A stretch of DNA of 64,000 nt from Metabacillus dongyingensis (GCF_019933155.2 NZ_CP082944.1:4838001-4902000); one strand, 5' to 3'; positions 54,754 through 63,476 are shown, counted from the first letter of the stretch. The notes: generated by a model from the sequence alone, not told the origin. A program made the numbers and translations.

Positions 54754-55689
54754 TTAATGGCTGGTTTTTTGCATGGAGGAAATGACTGCTCTTATCCCCA
54801 AGTCAAATGGAGTTCTAGGAAGCGGACCAATTTCTTTTTCATATTTGGCTCCTGATAAAAGCACCGGTTTTTCAGTTAAATACATCATTTCAACCGATTC
54901 CCTCATCATTTTGTCGAAAAGACCGATGAAGGAAATCATGCCCTTTTTAACAGTAATCACTTTTTTGCTGTAGCCAGTTGCATCACGCACCACTTTAACG
55001 AACTCTTTTCCAGTCAGTGTCCCCGCACCTGGAATATTCCAATTCTGCTGATAGGCATGAGGAGTGAGGGCGAGCTCTACCGCGGCTTTCGCTCCATCAG
55101 GAGTATAAATATACTCTCTTTCAAGATTCAATGAGCCTACAAATTGGGAAGTGCGATTTTGCAGCATTTGGTTGAGCGTAAAATGTATATAGGTGTTTTC
55201 AGCTTTTGGACCATAATAATCCGGAAAATGAATAATGAGATAAGGAATTTCTGCTGACTTCACCATCTGTTCAAGCTGAAGTCTGATTTTCCCCTTTTTC
55301 GTATGCGGTTTTTTTGAGGCTGCCTCTGTGACCGGCTCTGTTTGTCTTCCATAGGCGTATATATTGTCAGCGAGTATGAATCTTGAGTTTTCCTGTTTAA
55401 CAGCCTGGAGCAAGTTTTGCATAATAAGCGGGTGTCCATCCGTCCACTCAGGATAAGGAATATTAATACTGTGAAAGATAAAATCTTTCTTCCTGCATGC
55501 CTCTGCTACTTCCTCTTGATTCATTGCATCGCCTGAATGAATATTCACCTCTTTTAAATGACCAAAAAGTTCTTTTAACTTTTGTTCATTTCTTGCAAAA
55601 GCTGTAACCTCAAACCCTCTGCTTATAAGTTCCATGACAAGCGCATACCCCATCCCGCCGGATGCTCCAAAAACAATTGCGTGCTTCAT
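54754..55689 (-). CDS. NAD(P)-dependent epimerase/NmrA-type protein
   Basis: 311-residue extended-SDR-like protein. Rossmann start HAIVFGASGGMGYALVMEL, then FILADNIYAYGRQTEPVTEA with a plausible active-site Tyr, and a C-terminal helical part. Substrate unknown. The ATG at 55689 is preferred: GGAGGAG lies seven bases upstream, while the ATG at 55695 is only a base away from it. It lies downstream of a TetR gene and carries the same operator sequence in front, implying repression by that regulator. Confidence 0.85.
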   Translation of the reverse strand: MKHAIVFGASGGMGYALVMELISRGFEVTAFARNEQKLKELFGHLKEVNIHSGDAMNQEEVAEACRKKDFIFHSINIPYPEWTDGHPLIMQNLLQAVKQENSRFILADNIYAYGRQTEPVTEAASKKPHTKKGKIRLQLEQMVKSAEIPYLIIHFPDYYGPKAENTYIHFTLNQMLQNRTSQFVGSLNLEREYIYTPDGAKAAVELALTPHAYQQNWNIPGAGTLTGKEFVKVVRDATGYSKKVITVKKGMISFIGLFDKMMRESVEMMYLTEKPVLLSGAKYEKEIGPLPRTPFDLGIRAVISSMQKTSH

Positions 55690-55709
55690 TTTCATTCTCC
55701 TCCCTTTTA

Positions 55710-55724
55710 TTAACCACTGTTCAA
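55710..55724 (-). promoter_or_regulatory. TetR operator, site 1 (epimerase gene)
   Basis: TTAACCACTGTTCAA, an imperfect palindrome (TTRAMC, 3 bases, GKTYAA), lies just upstream of the epimerase ribosome site. An identical 16-base match occurs at site 2. Confidence 0.6.
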
Positions 55725-55739
55725 TTAAAGACAAAAAAA

Positions 55740-56312
55740 TTAGGTTAAACCTTTCATTAGAAAAATAACATGTGACTTCATCAAGGGCTCCACCTCATTA
55801 AATGTCATCCCCGTCTTACAGTAATGCGTTACAAACCCATGAAGAGATAAAAAGACAGACCATATTACAGTTGCTGAAACCTGCTCTTCTGATAACACAT
55901 AAATAGCCTGAGCAAATTTTTCGTAGCTCACGTTAGGCTCATGAATCATATAGCTTATAACCTCTTCATCTTTTGTTAAAAACATAAGTTCATATTGACT
56001 TTGGTTTTTTAATCCGAATTCAATATATCCCTCGAGTATCTTTTTAATTTTCACTTCGTTATCTAGTCCTTCTTGGTCTAATACACCCTTCAGTTTTTCA
56101 TCAAGAAGTTTGAAATCTGCTTTAACAAGCGCGTAAAAAAGCTCAGCTTTATTTTTAAAATGATAGTAGATGGCTCCGTGACTGTAATTCAGTTCTTTTG
56201 CGATTTGCCTCATTGAAACGTTCTGATAGCCTTTTTCATGAAATAATTGATGTGCAGCTTGCATGATGGATTCTCGCGTAAGCTCTTGATCGACTGCTCT
56301 TCTTGCTGCCAA
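55740..56312 (-). CDS. TetR-family regulator
   Basis: About 190-residue TetR repressor. HTH region: ESIMQAAHQLFHEKGYQNVS then MRQIAKELNYSHGAIYYHFK. Ligand domain helical, with a C-terminal ILSLHGF-like VFLSLHGFVTHYCKTG segment. The start is taken as TTG 56312, seven bases after GAGGTG; the GTG at 56321 overlaps the ribosome site. Two identical operator-like sites, one ahead of this gene and one ahead of the epimerase gene, indicate autoregulation and control of its neighbour. Confidence 0.87.
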   Translation of the reverse strand: MAARRAVDQELTRESIMQAAHQLFHEKGYQNVSMRQIAKELNYSHGAIYYHFKNKAELFYALVKADFKLLDEKLKGVLDQEGLDNEVKIKKILEGYIEFGLKNQSQYELMFLTKDEEVISYMIHEPNVSYEKFAQAIYVLSEEQVSATVIWSVFLSLHGFVTHYCKTGMTFNEVEPLMKSHVIFLMKGLT

Positions 56313-56331
56313 ATTGACCACCTCACTTTAT

Positions 56332-56346
56332 TTAACCACTGTTCAA
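56332..56346 (-). promoter_or_regulatory. TetR operator, site 2 (tetR promoter)
   Basis: Second TTAACCACTGTTCAA, in the same orientation as site 1, 11 bp upstream of the tetR ribosome site and within the divergent region shared with pdxK. Confidence 0.6.
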
Positions 56347-56472
56347 TAATAGTATATGGGTATCTTATCCAATTTGCAACCTATTTCTCATCAATGGCTA
56401 ACCTTTTTCGAAATTGATATAATAGCTATGAAAGATTTGATTTCAAACACCTGGATGGAGGTACACATACTT

Positions 56473-57288
56473 ATGACAATGAAAAAAGCCTTAACATTTG
56501 CTGGATCAGACAGCAGCGGCGGTGCTGGTATTCAGGCAGATTTAAAAACATTTCAAGAGCGCGGAGTATATGGGATGACGGCTTTAACAGTCGTAGTAGC
56601 GATGGATCCGAATAATGAGTGGCATCATCAAGTATTTCCTGTGGAATTAGATACCATTAAAGCACAGGCAGCAACCATCGTTGAAGGAATCGGCGTGGAT
56701 GCAATGAAAACAGGCATGCTTCCAACTGTAGATATCATTAAACTTGCTGCTGAAACAATAAAAAAGAATAATCTTGAAAATGTGGTAGTTGACCCTGTTA
56801 TGGTGTGCAAAGGAGCGGACGAAGTTCTGTACCCTGACCTTGCGGATGCATTGCGCGAAATCCTTACACCGCTTGCAACAGTTGTTACTCCAAACTTATT
56901 TGAAGCTGGCCAGTTAAGCGGCATCGGGACAATTACAACGGTTGACCAAATGAAGGAAGCTGCGGTGAAAATCTTTGATTTGGGTGCTAAATACGTGCTT
57001 GTCAAAGGCGGCGGCAAGCTTCAGCATGAAAAAGCAGTGGATGTTCTTTATGATGGAACTGAATTTCAGATTCTTGAAGGCGAGCGCATCGATACTTCTT
57101 ATACACATGGTGCAGGCTGCACGTATTCAGCTGCCATCACTGCAGAGCTTGCAAAAGGCGCATCTGTTAAAGAAGCCATCTATACAGCTAAACAATTTAT
57201 TACAGCAGCCATCCGCCATTCCTTCCCTCTTAATGAGTACGTTGGACCAACGAACCATGCTGCATTGCGATTATACGAGAATAAATAA
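56473..57288 (+). CDS. pdxK: Pyridoxine / hydroxymethylpyrimidine kinase
   Basis: 271-residue ribokinase-family enzyme equal in length to B. subtilis PdxK (ThiD-like, YwdB). Substrate region KALTFAGSDSSGGAGIQADL at the N-terminus; ATP-site and catalytic motif GERIDTSYTHGAGCTYSAAI with Asp/Cys near 213. Vitamin B6 salvage is most likely; HMP phosphorylation is also reported for the family. ATG 56473 follows GGAGGT; the longer frame start is rejected. No TPP riboswitch is visible upstream. TATAAT near 56418 may be its -10. Confidence 0.92.
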   Translation: MTMKKALTFAGSDSSGGAGIQADLKTFQERGVYGMTALTVVVAMDPNNEWHHQVFPVELDTIKAQAATIVEGIGVDAMKTGMLPTVDIIKLAAETIKKNNLENVVVDPVMVCKGADEVLYPDLADALREILTPLATVVTPNLFEAGQLSGIGTITTVDQMKEAAVKIFDLGAKYVLVKGGGKLQHEKAVDVLYDGTEFQILEGERIDTSYTHGAGCTYSAAITAELAKGASVKEAIYTAKQFITAAIRHSFPLNEYVGPTNHAALRLYENK

Positions 57289-57291
57289 AAG

Positions 57292-57317
57292 GAACCGGCC
57301 TCTGGCCGGTTTTTTGA
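57292..57317 (+). terminator. pdxK terminator
   Basis: ACCGGCC / GGCCGGT followed by TTTTTTG, right after the stop. Confidence 0.92.
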
Positions 57318-57364
57318 TTTTTTCTGGATCTCCCAGTTGGACCTGACTCAAAATCTTTGCACAG

Positions 57365-57463
57365 AACATAAGCGCAGGCGCCAAGGCACCTCCGACAGGC
57401 AGATAAGAATCCGGCAGAAGTCCGGGTCCGCTTTGACGCACTTATTTCTTCAGCGAGGGGCTT
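57365..57463 (+). repeat. Dispersed palindromic repeat, copy 8
   Basis: Diverged copy with AGCGCAGGCGCC, CTCCGACAGGCAGATAAGA, CCGGCAGAAGTCCGGG and a GCGAGGGGC end. Intergenic between pdxK and sacA. The rest of this 286-bp gap holds only the two terminators. Confidence 0.7.
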
Positions 57464-57535
57464 TTTCTGATCCATTCACCGCTTAGTTTTCGAACAATTA
57501 TCTACAAAGCGGTTATATTTTAGATTCCTAAACAA

Positions 57536-57564
57536 CAAAAAAAGCTGCCATTAAATAGGCAGCC
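57536..57564 (-). terminator. sac operon terminator
   Basis: GCTGCC / GGCAGC with a long minus-strand T-run, just after the sacA stop. Confidence 0.85.
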
Positions 57565-57574
57565 CTCCATTCTA

Positions 57575-59020
57575 TTACAAATCCCACTTCTTCAAATGAA
57601 ATACCGTTTCTCCTTCAGAAGAAAACACGGAACTTTTCTCCTCAGCATCCGGGAACATCCTCGCCGTAAACACTTCTTCACCGTCATTTATAAATACTTC
57701 AATTGAAGATGTATCTACAAACACTTGAAGCTTGGTCAGCTCTGCCAAATGACATTTTCTTGATTCAGGATGGCCGTCAGCATAACTGATTCTAGTTAGC
57801 GTAAACAGCTGATCCCTGCGAGAGTAATGTAGCTCGGCATTCTTTTTAATTGAGAGCTTAAAAGAGTCTTCTACTTTTATCTGATCAAGGATCATCTCAT
57901 AAACAGCACCCTCTGTTTCCCGCTTCTGAACTTCCTCATTTGTGATCTTCACCATTTCAAGCACCTGTTCATTTTTTCTTAAAGCTTTTAACTCCTCGAC
58001 AGGCTCCTGCAGCAAGTTTTCACCTTTTATCGACAATTTCCTCGGAAATGTCATTGTGTGAATCCACTTGTTTGCTATGGTCGGATGCTTGTCCTCGTCC
58101 TGATCAGGCACACTCATCCAGGCAATTAATAAGCGTCTGCCTTTTTCATCAACTGTCGTTTGCGGAGCATAAAAATCAAAGCCTCTGTCAAGCTCTGTAA
58201 ATTCACCATGATTTAATTTTGCCGTCTTGTAATCTAGCTCTCCAACAAAGTAGCCGGATTGATAGACGTTCTGATAAAGATTCCCTTCCGGTTCCAACCC
58301 TTGAGGAGACACAATCAGTACATCCTTGCCGTTCAGGCGGAACAGATCAGGGCACTCCCACATATAGCCAAACTCATCAAGCTGTTCTGTATTTGAACCT
58401 GCCGCATCGCCCAGGAGCTCCCAATTATACAGATTTTCAGAGACAAGAAGCGCGGCACGTCCGGCCATTTCCTTTGTTTGAGCTCCTGCAACCATGTACC
58501 ACTTTCCTTCATGCTCCCAAACCTTCGGATCCCGAAAATGGGCAGTATAGCCGTCCGGAAGTTCAGCTACAACGCCTTTTTTATCAAAATGGATTCCGTC
58601 CTCTGAAACGGCAAGGCATTGATACGTCTCCCTTTCTCCATTTTCGTCCTTCACATTTCCAGTATAGAACAGATGTAGTTTATCAAAAGCTTCAATGGCA
58701 CTGCCTGAGTAGCACCCATTCTTTTCATACCACTCGCTTGGGGCAAGAGCGATCGGTTCATGCTCCCAATTGACAAGGTCCCTTGAGGTATAATGGCCCC
58801 AGAATTTTGCTCCATGTCCTGTTTTAAATGGCATCCACTGATAGAAAAGGTGGTAAATCCCCTTCCACTGAATAAAGCCGTTCGGATCGTTAAGGAGTCC
58901 GACTGGAGGCATAATATGGTGCTTCAGCCGATATGGATCTTTTTCAACCGTATTCCGGCTGGCTTCAACCTCTTGATATGCTGCTTCTTTTAGCTCTGAA
59001 TCGAGGTTTATCACATTCAT
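57575..59020 (-). CDS. sacA: Sucrose-6-phosphate hydrolase
   Basis: 481-residue GH32 enzyme splitting sucrose-6-phosphate into glucose-6-phosphate and fructose in the cytosol (B. subtilis SacA 480). Nucleophile in HIMPPVGLLNDPNGFIQWKG, transition-state Asp in HFRDPKVWEHEGKWYMV, acid/base Glu in MWECPDLFRL. C-terminal beta-sandwich from about 340. The start is ATG 59020 or GTG 59014: AAAGGAG is two bases from the ATG but eight from the GTG. The ribosome site overlaps the fructokinase stop, implying coupling. Confidence 0.96.
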   Translation of the reverse strand: MNVINLDSELKEAAYQEVEASRNTVEKDPYRLKHHIMPPVGLLNDPNGFIQWKGIYHLFYQWMPFKTGHGAKFWGHYTSRDLVNWEHEPIALAPSEWYEKNGCYSGSAIEAFDKLHLFYTGNVKDENGERETYQCLAVSEDGIHFDKKGVVAELPDGYTAHFRDPKVWEHEGKWYMVAGAQTKEMAGRAALLVSENLYNWELLGDAAGSNTEQLDEFGYMWECPDLFRLNGKDVLIVSPQGLEPEGNLYQNVYQSGYFVGELDYKTAKLNHGEFTELDRGFDFYAPQTTVDEKGRRLLIAWMSVPDQDEDKHPTIANKWIHTMTFPRKLSIKGENLLQEPVEELKALRKNEQVLEMVKITNEEVQKRETEGAVYEMILDQIKVEDSFKLSIKKNAELHYSRRDQLFTLTRISYADGHPESRKCHLAELTKLQVFVDTSSIEVFINDGEEVFTARMFPDAEEKSSVFSSEGETVFHLKKWDL

Positions 59021-59027
59021 CGCTCCT

Positions 59028-59978
59028 TTACGCGTTTTTTAGAATGCCTTGAACTTCTTCCAGTGTAGGCAATGCGGTCATTGCCCCTTTAACCGATGCA
59101 GCAAGTCCGCCTGATACACTTGCAAACCGGCCGATGTCCTGTAATTCATTTTCCGAAAGCGAGCTTAAATTTCCATCATACTCATTTAATTTATATAAAA
59201 CACCTGAAACAAACGCATCTCCTGCGCCTGTTGTGTCAACTGCATTTACTTTCATTGCATGAATTCTTGCAGTCACGTTCTGTGTAAACGCATAGCTTCC
59301 TTCACTTCCGAGTGTTACAAGCAGCAAAGGAATGTTATAGTCAGAAAGCTTCTTTACTCCTTTTTCAATCGTTGCTTCTCCCGTTAAAAATTCAAGTTCC
59401 TCTTCAGAAATTTTGATCAGATCGGCATAATCAAACATAGAAAGAATCGTTTCACGTGCAGTATTCTCGTTTTCCCATAAGCTCAATCTTAAATTGGGAT
59501 CATACGAAATAATCATTCCGTTCTTTCTGGCAAGCTCAACCGCCTTGATCGTTGCGGTCCTAGAAGGTTCGCTGATCATAGAAATTGAACCATAATGAAG
59601 GATTTTACTGCTTTCAAATAGCGATTCGTTTAATTCTTCACTTTTTATAAACCGGTCTGCACTTGGATCGATATAAAAATCAAAAGAACGCTCTCCATTT
59701 TCGACCAATGTAATAAACACGGCGCCTGTTTTCGCTTCATCTGTCAGCAGCATATGATCTGTATGAACTCCGTAGGACGCTAAAGTATCTTTTAAAAAAG
59801 TCCCGAGTACGTCATTTCCCACTTTTCCAAGAAAAGCAGAATCAGCTCCAAGTCTTGCTAAGCCAACTGCAACGTTTGCAGGCGCTCCTCCTGGGCTCTT
59901 TTGATAGATCAAATTATCTGAATCAACTGGTATAAAATCAATTAATGCCTCTCCTAAACTGATAATCCCGTTTTTCAT
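59028..59978 (-). CDS. scrK: Fructokinase (PfkB family)
   Basis: 316-residue PfkB-family sugar kinase phosphorylating fructose released by SacA. Start KNGIISLGEALIDFIPV; substrate site KSPGGAPANVAVGLARLG; PfkB signature AVDTTGAGDAFVSGVLYKL with the catalytic Asp. ATG 59978 has GGGGAG eight bases upstream; the longer frame is rejected. B. subtilis has no fructokinase gene inside its sacPA operon, so this is a local addition. Confidence 0.92.
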   Translation of the reverse strand: MKNGIISLGEALIDFIPVDSDNLIYQKSPGGAPANVAVGLARLGADSAFLGKVGNDVLGTFLKDTLASYGVHTDHMLLTDEAKTGAVFITLVENGERSFDFYIDPSADRFIKSEELNESLFESSKILHYGSISMISEPSRTATIKAVELARKNGMIISYDPNLRLSLWENENTARETILSMFDYADLIKISEEELEFLTGEATIEKGVKKLSDYNIPLLLVTLGSEGSYAFTQNVTARIHAMKVNAVDTTGAGDAFVSGVLYKLNEYDGNLSSLSENELQDIGRFASVSGGLAASVKGAMTALPTLEEVQGILKNA

Positions 59979-60003
59979 GGATGCAGCTCCCCTCTCTAGT
60001 AAA

Positions 60004-60034
60004 AGAAAATCAGGCATATGACTGCCTGATTTTT
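60004..60034 (-). terminator. Intercistronic hairpin between sacP and scrK
   Basis: AAAATCAGGCA / TGCCTGATTTTT reads as an intrinsic terminator in the sac direction, 40-70 bp after sacP. It probably causes partial termination, lowering scrK and sacA relative to sacP. Confidence 0.75.
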
Positions 60035-60073
60035 AGTTATAGCATACTTAATTCTTGTTTTAGATAGCAAGTC

Positions 60074-61453
60074 CTACTTAGTCTCGTCTTCTTTTAATCC
60101 GAGAAGAAGCGTCGCAATAAACGCTCCTGCTACGGCAATCACGAATCCGATCAGATAATTCATGATGGCAGATGTTCCAAATGGAGCAACAATCGCAATC
60201 ATCGGAATACCCGTTAATCCATAAGCATTTGCCGTTACGTTCGTAAAGACTACATATGCACCCCCAAGTGCTCCGCCGATCATTCCTCCAATAAATGGCT
60301 TGCGGTAGCGCAAGTTAACTCCAAAAATAACCGGCTCAGTAATTCCTAAGAAGGCTGAGAAAGCACCAGGCAATGCAATTTCTTTTGTTTTGGCGCGCTT
60401 TGTCATAAAGAAAACGGCAAGACCCGCTCCGCCCTGAGCAACGTTTGCCATTGACCAGATTGGAAGGAGATAGTTCTTCCCAAGATCGGCAAGAAGACCT
60501 GCTTCAATGGCATGGAAGCTGTGATGAACACCTGTCAGTACGATTAAAGAATAGGTTCCGCCAAAGATAAGACCCGCCATAAAACCGGCTGTATCATAAA
60601 CGTAAGTTAACGTAGTTGTAATCAAAGTACCTAACCCGCGGCCAAGAGGGCCAATGGCAATTAAAGCGATAAAGCCTGTTGAGATAATGGTCAAAAACGG
60701 TGTGACAAGCAAATCAATCGAGTTAGGTACAATCTTGCGGAGCCCTTTCTCAATTTTGCTCATGACATAAACCGCAAGAAGAATTGGAATTACGGTTCCC
60801 TGATAGCCAAGCATCGCGATATCCATTCCTGCAAAATTCAAATACTCAGGCTTCGCCTCAGCCAGTCCCCACGGATTTTGCAGGACAGGGTGAGTAAGAA
60901 TCCCCCCTATGACGGCTCCTAAATAGGGATTTGCTCCGAACTCGCGGGATGCGCTGACACCAATTAGAATCGGCAGAATAATAAAGGCTGCGCTTGAGAA
61001 CATATCCAGCAAAACAATGAATGGACTGTCCGTGCTGACCCATTCAAATGCTTTCATCATTCCAAGCAGACCCATTAATAAACCGCTCGCTACGATAGCA
61101 GGAATGATTGGAACGAAGATATTCGACAGTGTTTTTGCAAATCTGGCAAAAGGATTCATTTTTTGCTTTACAGCTTCAGCATGCGATACGGAATCTACAT
61201 CCATTTTTCCGATCATTGGCTGCAGCTGTTCATAGACTTTATTCACATTCCCGGTACCAAAAATAATTTGAAATTGACCAGAGCTTGCAAATGCGCCTTT
61301 AACCCCTTCAACTTCTTCTATTTCCGCCTTATCTGCTTTGCTTTCATCCTGCAAAACTAAACGGAGTCTTGTCGCACAGTGTGTGGCACTGATGATATTT
61401 TCTTTTCCGCCGAGCAGCGGTACAATTTTTTCTGCAATGTCTTTATAATTCAT
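60074..61453 (-). CDS. sacP: Sucrose-specific PTS enzyme IIBC
   Basis: 459-residue membrane transporter that takes up sucrose with phosphorylation. IIB domain at residues 1-90 with the phosphocysteine in ISATHCATRLRLVL (Cys 26). IIC domain with about ten membrane helices, including GVTEP-type signature FLGITEPVIFGVNLRYRKP near 380. No IIA domain, as usual for sucrose permeases that borrow IIA of the glucose enzyme. AAAGGAGGA precedes the ATG. Expression is controlled by the RAT/terminator switch upstream. Confidence 0.96.
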   Translation of the reverse strand: MNYKDIAEKIVPLLGGKENIISATHCATRLRLVLQDESKADKAEIEEVEGVKGAFASSGQFQIIFGTGNVNKVYEQLQPMIGKMDVDSVSHAEAVKQKMNPFARFAKTLSNIFVPIIPAIVASGLLMGLLGMMKAFEWVSTDSPFIVLLDMFSSAAFIILPILIGVSASREFGANPYLGAVIGGILTHPVLQNPWGLAEAKPEYLNFAGMDIAMLGYQGTVIPILLAVYVMSKIEKGLRKIVPNSIDLLVTPFLTIISTGFIALIAIGPLGRGLGTLITTTLTYVYDTAGFMAGLIFGGTYSLIVLTGVHHSFHAIEAGLLADLGKNYLLPIWSMANVAQGGAGLAVFFMTKRAKTKEIALPGAFSAFLGITEPVIFGVNLRYRKPFIGGMIGGALGGAYVVFTNVTANAYGLTGIPMIAIVAPFGTSAIMNYLIGFVIAVAGAFIATLLLGLKEDETK

Positions 61454-61475
61454 GTTTATCCTCCTTTTTAAATAG

Positions 61476-61549
61476 AAAAAGACCTAAAACTTATAAAGAT
61501 ATCATAGACAGAGTTTCTCCAATGATCTCTTTACAAATTTTAGGTCTTG
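61476..61549 (-). terminator. Antitermination-controlled leader terminator of sacP
   Basis: AAGACCTAAAA / TTTTAGGTCTT arms (plus 61539-61549 and 61479-61489), with minus-strand TTTTT after the second arm. The first arm shares AAGACC with the RAT element, so both structures cannot form together. Confidence 0.88.
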
Positions 61550-61571
61550 CCTGCATAACCAGTCACAATCC
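61543..61571 (-). promoter_or_regulatory. RAT (ribonucleic antiterminator) of the sac operon
   Basis: Minus-strand GGATTGTGACTGGTTATGCA followed by GGCAAGACC. It differs from the classical sacPA/licT-type RAT at one or two positions and overlaps the terminator arm. When SacT dimers bind, the terminator cannot fold and sacP is transcribed. Confidence 0.92.
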
Positions 61572-61589
61572 CGGATATGAACTTTTAAT

Positions 61590-61617
61590 ACGCTTTCATT
61601 GTATGAGATGAAAGCGT
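61590..61617. promoter_or_regulatory. Inverted repeat with two cre-like arms between sacT and sacP
   Basis: ACGCTTTCAT / ATGAAAGCGT with an eight-base loop. Each arm extended outward (TGAAAGCGTGTTCG and TGAAAGCGTATTAA) resembles a CcpA cre with two mismatches. It could equally be a weak sacT terminator; no T-run follows. Confidence 0.5.
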
Positions 61618-61633
61618 GTTCGTCAAGATTTTT

Positions 61634-62455
61634 TTACTCGCTTAATCTCTGGATGTGAAGGGTAATATATCCAATCTCAGATTCTGGAAAATGCAGGATG
61701 TATTCCTCACTTAAATAATCCGCAATCTTCTTTGAACATTGATAGGCAAATGCGTATTTTTCCTGAATGAGTCTAAGCATTTCGATATCCATAACATGAA
61801 ATTCCTCATCCTGCTCAAGGCGATTTAAAGCGAATCTAAGATGGGTCAGCAGCCTCTGATAGGAGATGGAATTTTTACTCAGCTTTAGACCGAAGTGATG
61901 TTCTATTATGCTGATTGATTCTTGAATGATGGTCGCATGCTTTAATGTAACCGTCATATCAGAAGAATCTAATTTCGCCGTATGAATGTGGAGGGCAATA
62001 TGTCCCGCTTCATCTTCCGGAAGAGAAACCCCAAGCTTTTCCTGTACTTTTTGGATCGCCCAAATCCCGATCTCAAACTCCTTTTTGTAGAGCACCTTAA
62101 TTTCATTCAGCAATTTATTTTGAATTTGATAGCCTTGCTGAATTCTTTCAATTGCAAATGACAGATGATCTGTTAATGCTATGTGAATGTGATTGCTAAG
62201 AGGTGACATCAATTGGCCTTCCGCATAGCTGATGACTTCTTCGGCAAGCTCAACGTGTTTCTCGGGAACCATTTGCAGCAGCTGCTGAAATTTCTCGCTT
62301 TCTTCTCTCATCACAAATATTTTTTCAATTTTACTGGCCGGTATAATATCATTTTTGCTTTTTTGAAAAGCAATCCCCGGGCCCATTACAATTTTCTCCT
62401 GCTGTTCATCAAGAACGACTGCAGCATTATTGTTTAAGATTTTATAGATTCTCAA
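61634..62455 (-). CDS. sacT: Sucrose operon antiterminator
   Basis: 273-residue BglG/SacT-family protein. RNA-binding CAT domain at residues 1-55 ([17 protein letters not shown]), then two PRD domains with phosphorylatable His ([20 protein letters not shown] and [15 protein letters not shown] in PRD1; [16 protein letters not shown] and [11 protein letters not shown] in PRD2). PTS phosphorylation controls activity. The start is TTG 62455, nine bases after GGAAGG; earlier in-frame codons belong to no homologous sequence. It acts on the RAT in front of sacP. Confidence 0.94.
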   Translation of the reverse strand: MRIYKILNNNAAVVLDEQQEKIVMGPGIAFQKSKNDIIPASKIEKIFVMREESEKFQQLLQMVPEKHVELAEEVISYAEGQLMSPLSNHIHIALTDHLSFAIERIQQGYQIQNKLLNEIKVLYKKEFEIGIWAIQKVQEKLGVSLPEDEAGHIALHIHTAKLDSSDMTVTLKHATIIQESISIIEHHFGLKLSKNSISYQRLLTHLRFALNRLEQDEEFHVMDIEMLRLIQEKYAFAYQCSKKIADYLSEEYILHFPESEIGYITLHIQRLSE

Positions 62456-62545
62456 AGGTCCATTCCTTCCTGCCGAGCGTGATTGTATCACCATCATGCC
62501 AAAAATGCTGAAAAAGCACAAATACATGTTTTTTTTGTAAATTCA

Positions 62546-62559
62546 TGTAAACGTTTTTA
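62546..62559. promoter_or_regulatory. cre site upstream of sacT
   Basis: TGTAAACGTTTTTA matches the CcpA consensus at 13 of 14 positions. It lies about 90 bp before the sacT start, suggesting catabolite repression of the antiterminator gene. Confidence 0.75.
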
Positions 62560-62580
62560 AAGTTTTTGTTAAATTATTAG

Positions 62581-62727
62581 ATATTCACACGTTATTCCAC
62601 AATTCGACAACAGTTATCAACAGAAGTTATCAACATATCCACAATTTCTATCCACATTTTGTGTGGGTACAATTGTTCGCCACTATATATGCAGAGGAAA
62701 TATATTTATTCACAGGGCTGTTGATAA
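62581..62727. other. DnaA-box cluster
   Basis: Within 147 bp, TTATTCACA (62706-62714) fits TTATNCACA perfectly. Six further 9-mers are one base off: ATATTCACA (62581), TTATCAACA (62614 and 62627), ATATCCACA (62635), CTATCCACA (62648) and, inverted, TGTTGATAA (62719). The surroundings are AT-rich and gene-free. B. subtilis is reported to carry chromosomal DnaA-box clusters outside oriC, one of them (as I recall) beside sacT. Confidence 0.7.
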
Positions 62728-62762
62728 GTCTAAAACTATTGTGATTATCTCAAATTTAACAC

Positions 62763-62880
62763 AGAAAAGCGGACCGCCAGTTTAGTTCAGGGATGGCAGA
62801 TAAGATACCGGCGATAGTCCGGGTTTGACTTTTTAGCCTGATTTGTTCTTGGCGAAGGAGCTAGACATCGAACTGCATAA
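62763..62880 (+). repeat. Dispersed palindromic repeat, copy 9
   Basis: Starts GAAAAGCGGACCGCC, contains GGCAGATAAGATACCGGC and ends GGAGCTAGACATCGAACTGC. It sits between the DnaA-box cluster and the chromate-transporter terminator. Confidence 0.8.
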
Positions 62881-62894
62881 TTTTTTTCTTTGCT

Positions 62895-62926
62895 AAAAAA
62901 GACCCTCTTCCATTTTTGAAGAGGGA
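62895..62926 (-). terminator. Terminator of the chromate transporter pair
   Basis: GACCCTCTTC / GAAGAGGG with minus-strand TTTTTTAG, about 20 bp after the stop at 62946. Confidence 0.88.
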
Positions 62927-62945
62927 CAAACAGAATAGAACCAGA

Positions 62946-63476
62946 CTATGAAAGAAAAACCCCTCCATAAAGCAGAGCTCCGGCTATGACATAGGCAGGA
63001 TGAACTTTCATTTTTTCAAGCAGGACGAAACTAAGGATAAACAGCAGCAGAGTATGCCATATTCCAAAACCAAGAACTGCATTATCCAGGAATTGATAGG
63101 TCATGACTCCAAGCATAACCGCGATGACAGGCCTTACCACTATGGAAAGCCTTTTTACCTGAGGCGATTCCTTATATTTGATTAAAACCTTTAAAAGAAT
63201 CAGCATTAAGATCAATGAGGGAGCAATAGTTGCAAACAGCCCAACTGCTGCCCCAAGCAGGCCTCCCTGCTGATAGCCGATAAATCCGGCCATTTTTGTT
63301 GCAATCGGGCCAGGGAGTGCGTTTCCAAGAGCCAGTGTCTCACTGAATTCACTGACGGTCTGCCATTCATAGCGGTCAACGACTTCTTTTTCAATAAGGG
63401 GTATGGAAGCTGGACCTCCACCATAACCGAGGATGCCCGGAAGGAAGAAAGCCAAAAAAATGTGCCAGTAAATCAT
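62946..63476 (-). CDS. Short-chain chromate transporter subunit (CHR)
   Basis: 176-residue membrane protein with a single CHR domain: PGILGYGGGPASIPLIEKEV, ALGNALPGPIATKMAGFIGY and about five to six helices. Short CHR proteins work in pairs to export chromate or related anions. It overlaps the upstream partner by four bases (ATGA), so the two are translated together. Resembles B. subtilis ywrA/ywrB products. Confidence 0.92.
   Translation of the reverse strand: MIYWHIFLAFFLPGILGYGGGPASIPLIEKEVVDRYEWQTVSEFSETLALGNALPGPIATKMAGFIGYQQGGLLGAAVGLFATIAPSLILMLILLKVLIKYKESPQVKRLSIVVRPVIAVMLGVMTYQFLDNAVLGFGIWHTLLLFILSFVLLEKMKVHPAYVIAGALLYGGVFLS

Noticed and set aside
56347-56472. TPP riboswitch before pdxK
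   Set aside because: No CUGAGA or other thi-box core sequence is present in the short leader.
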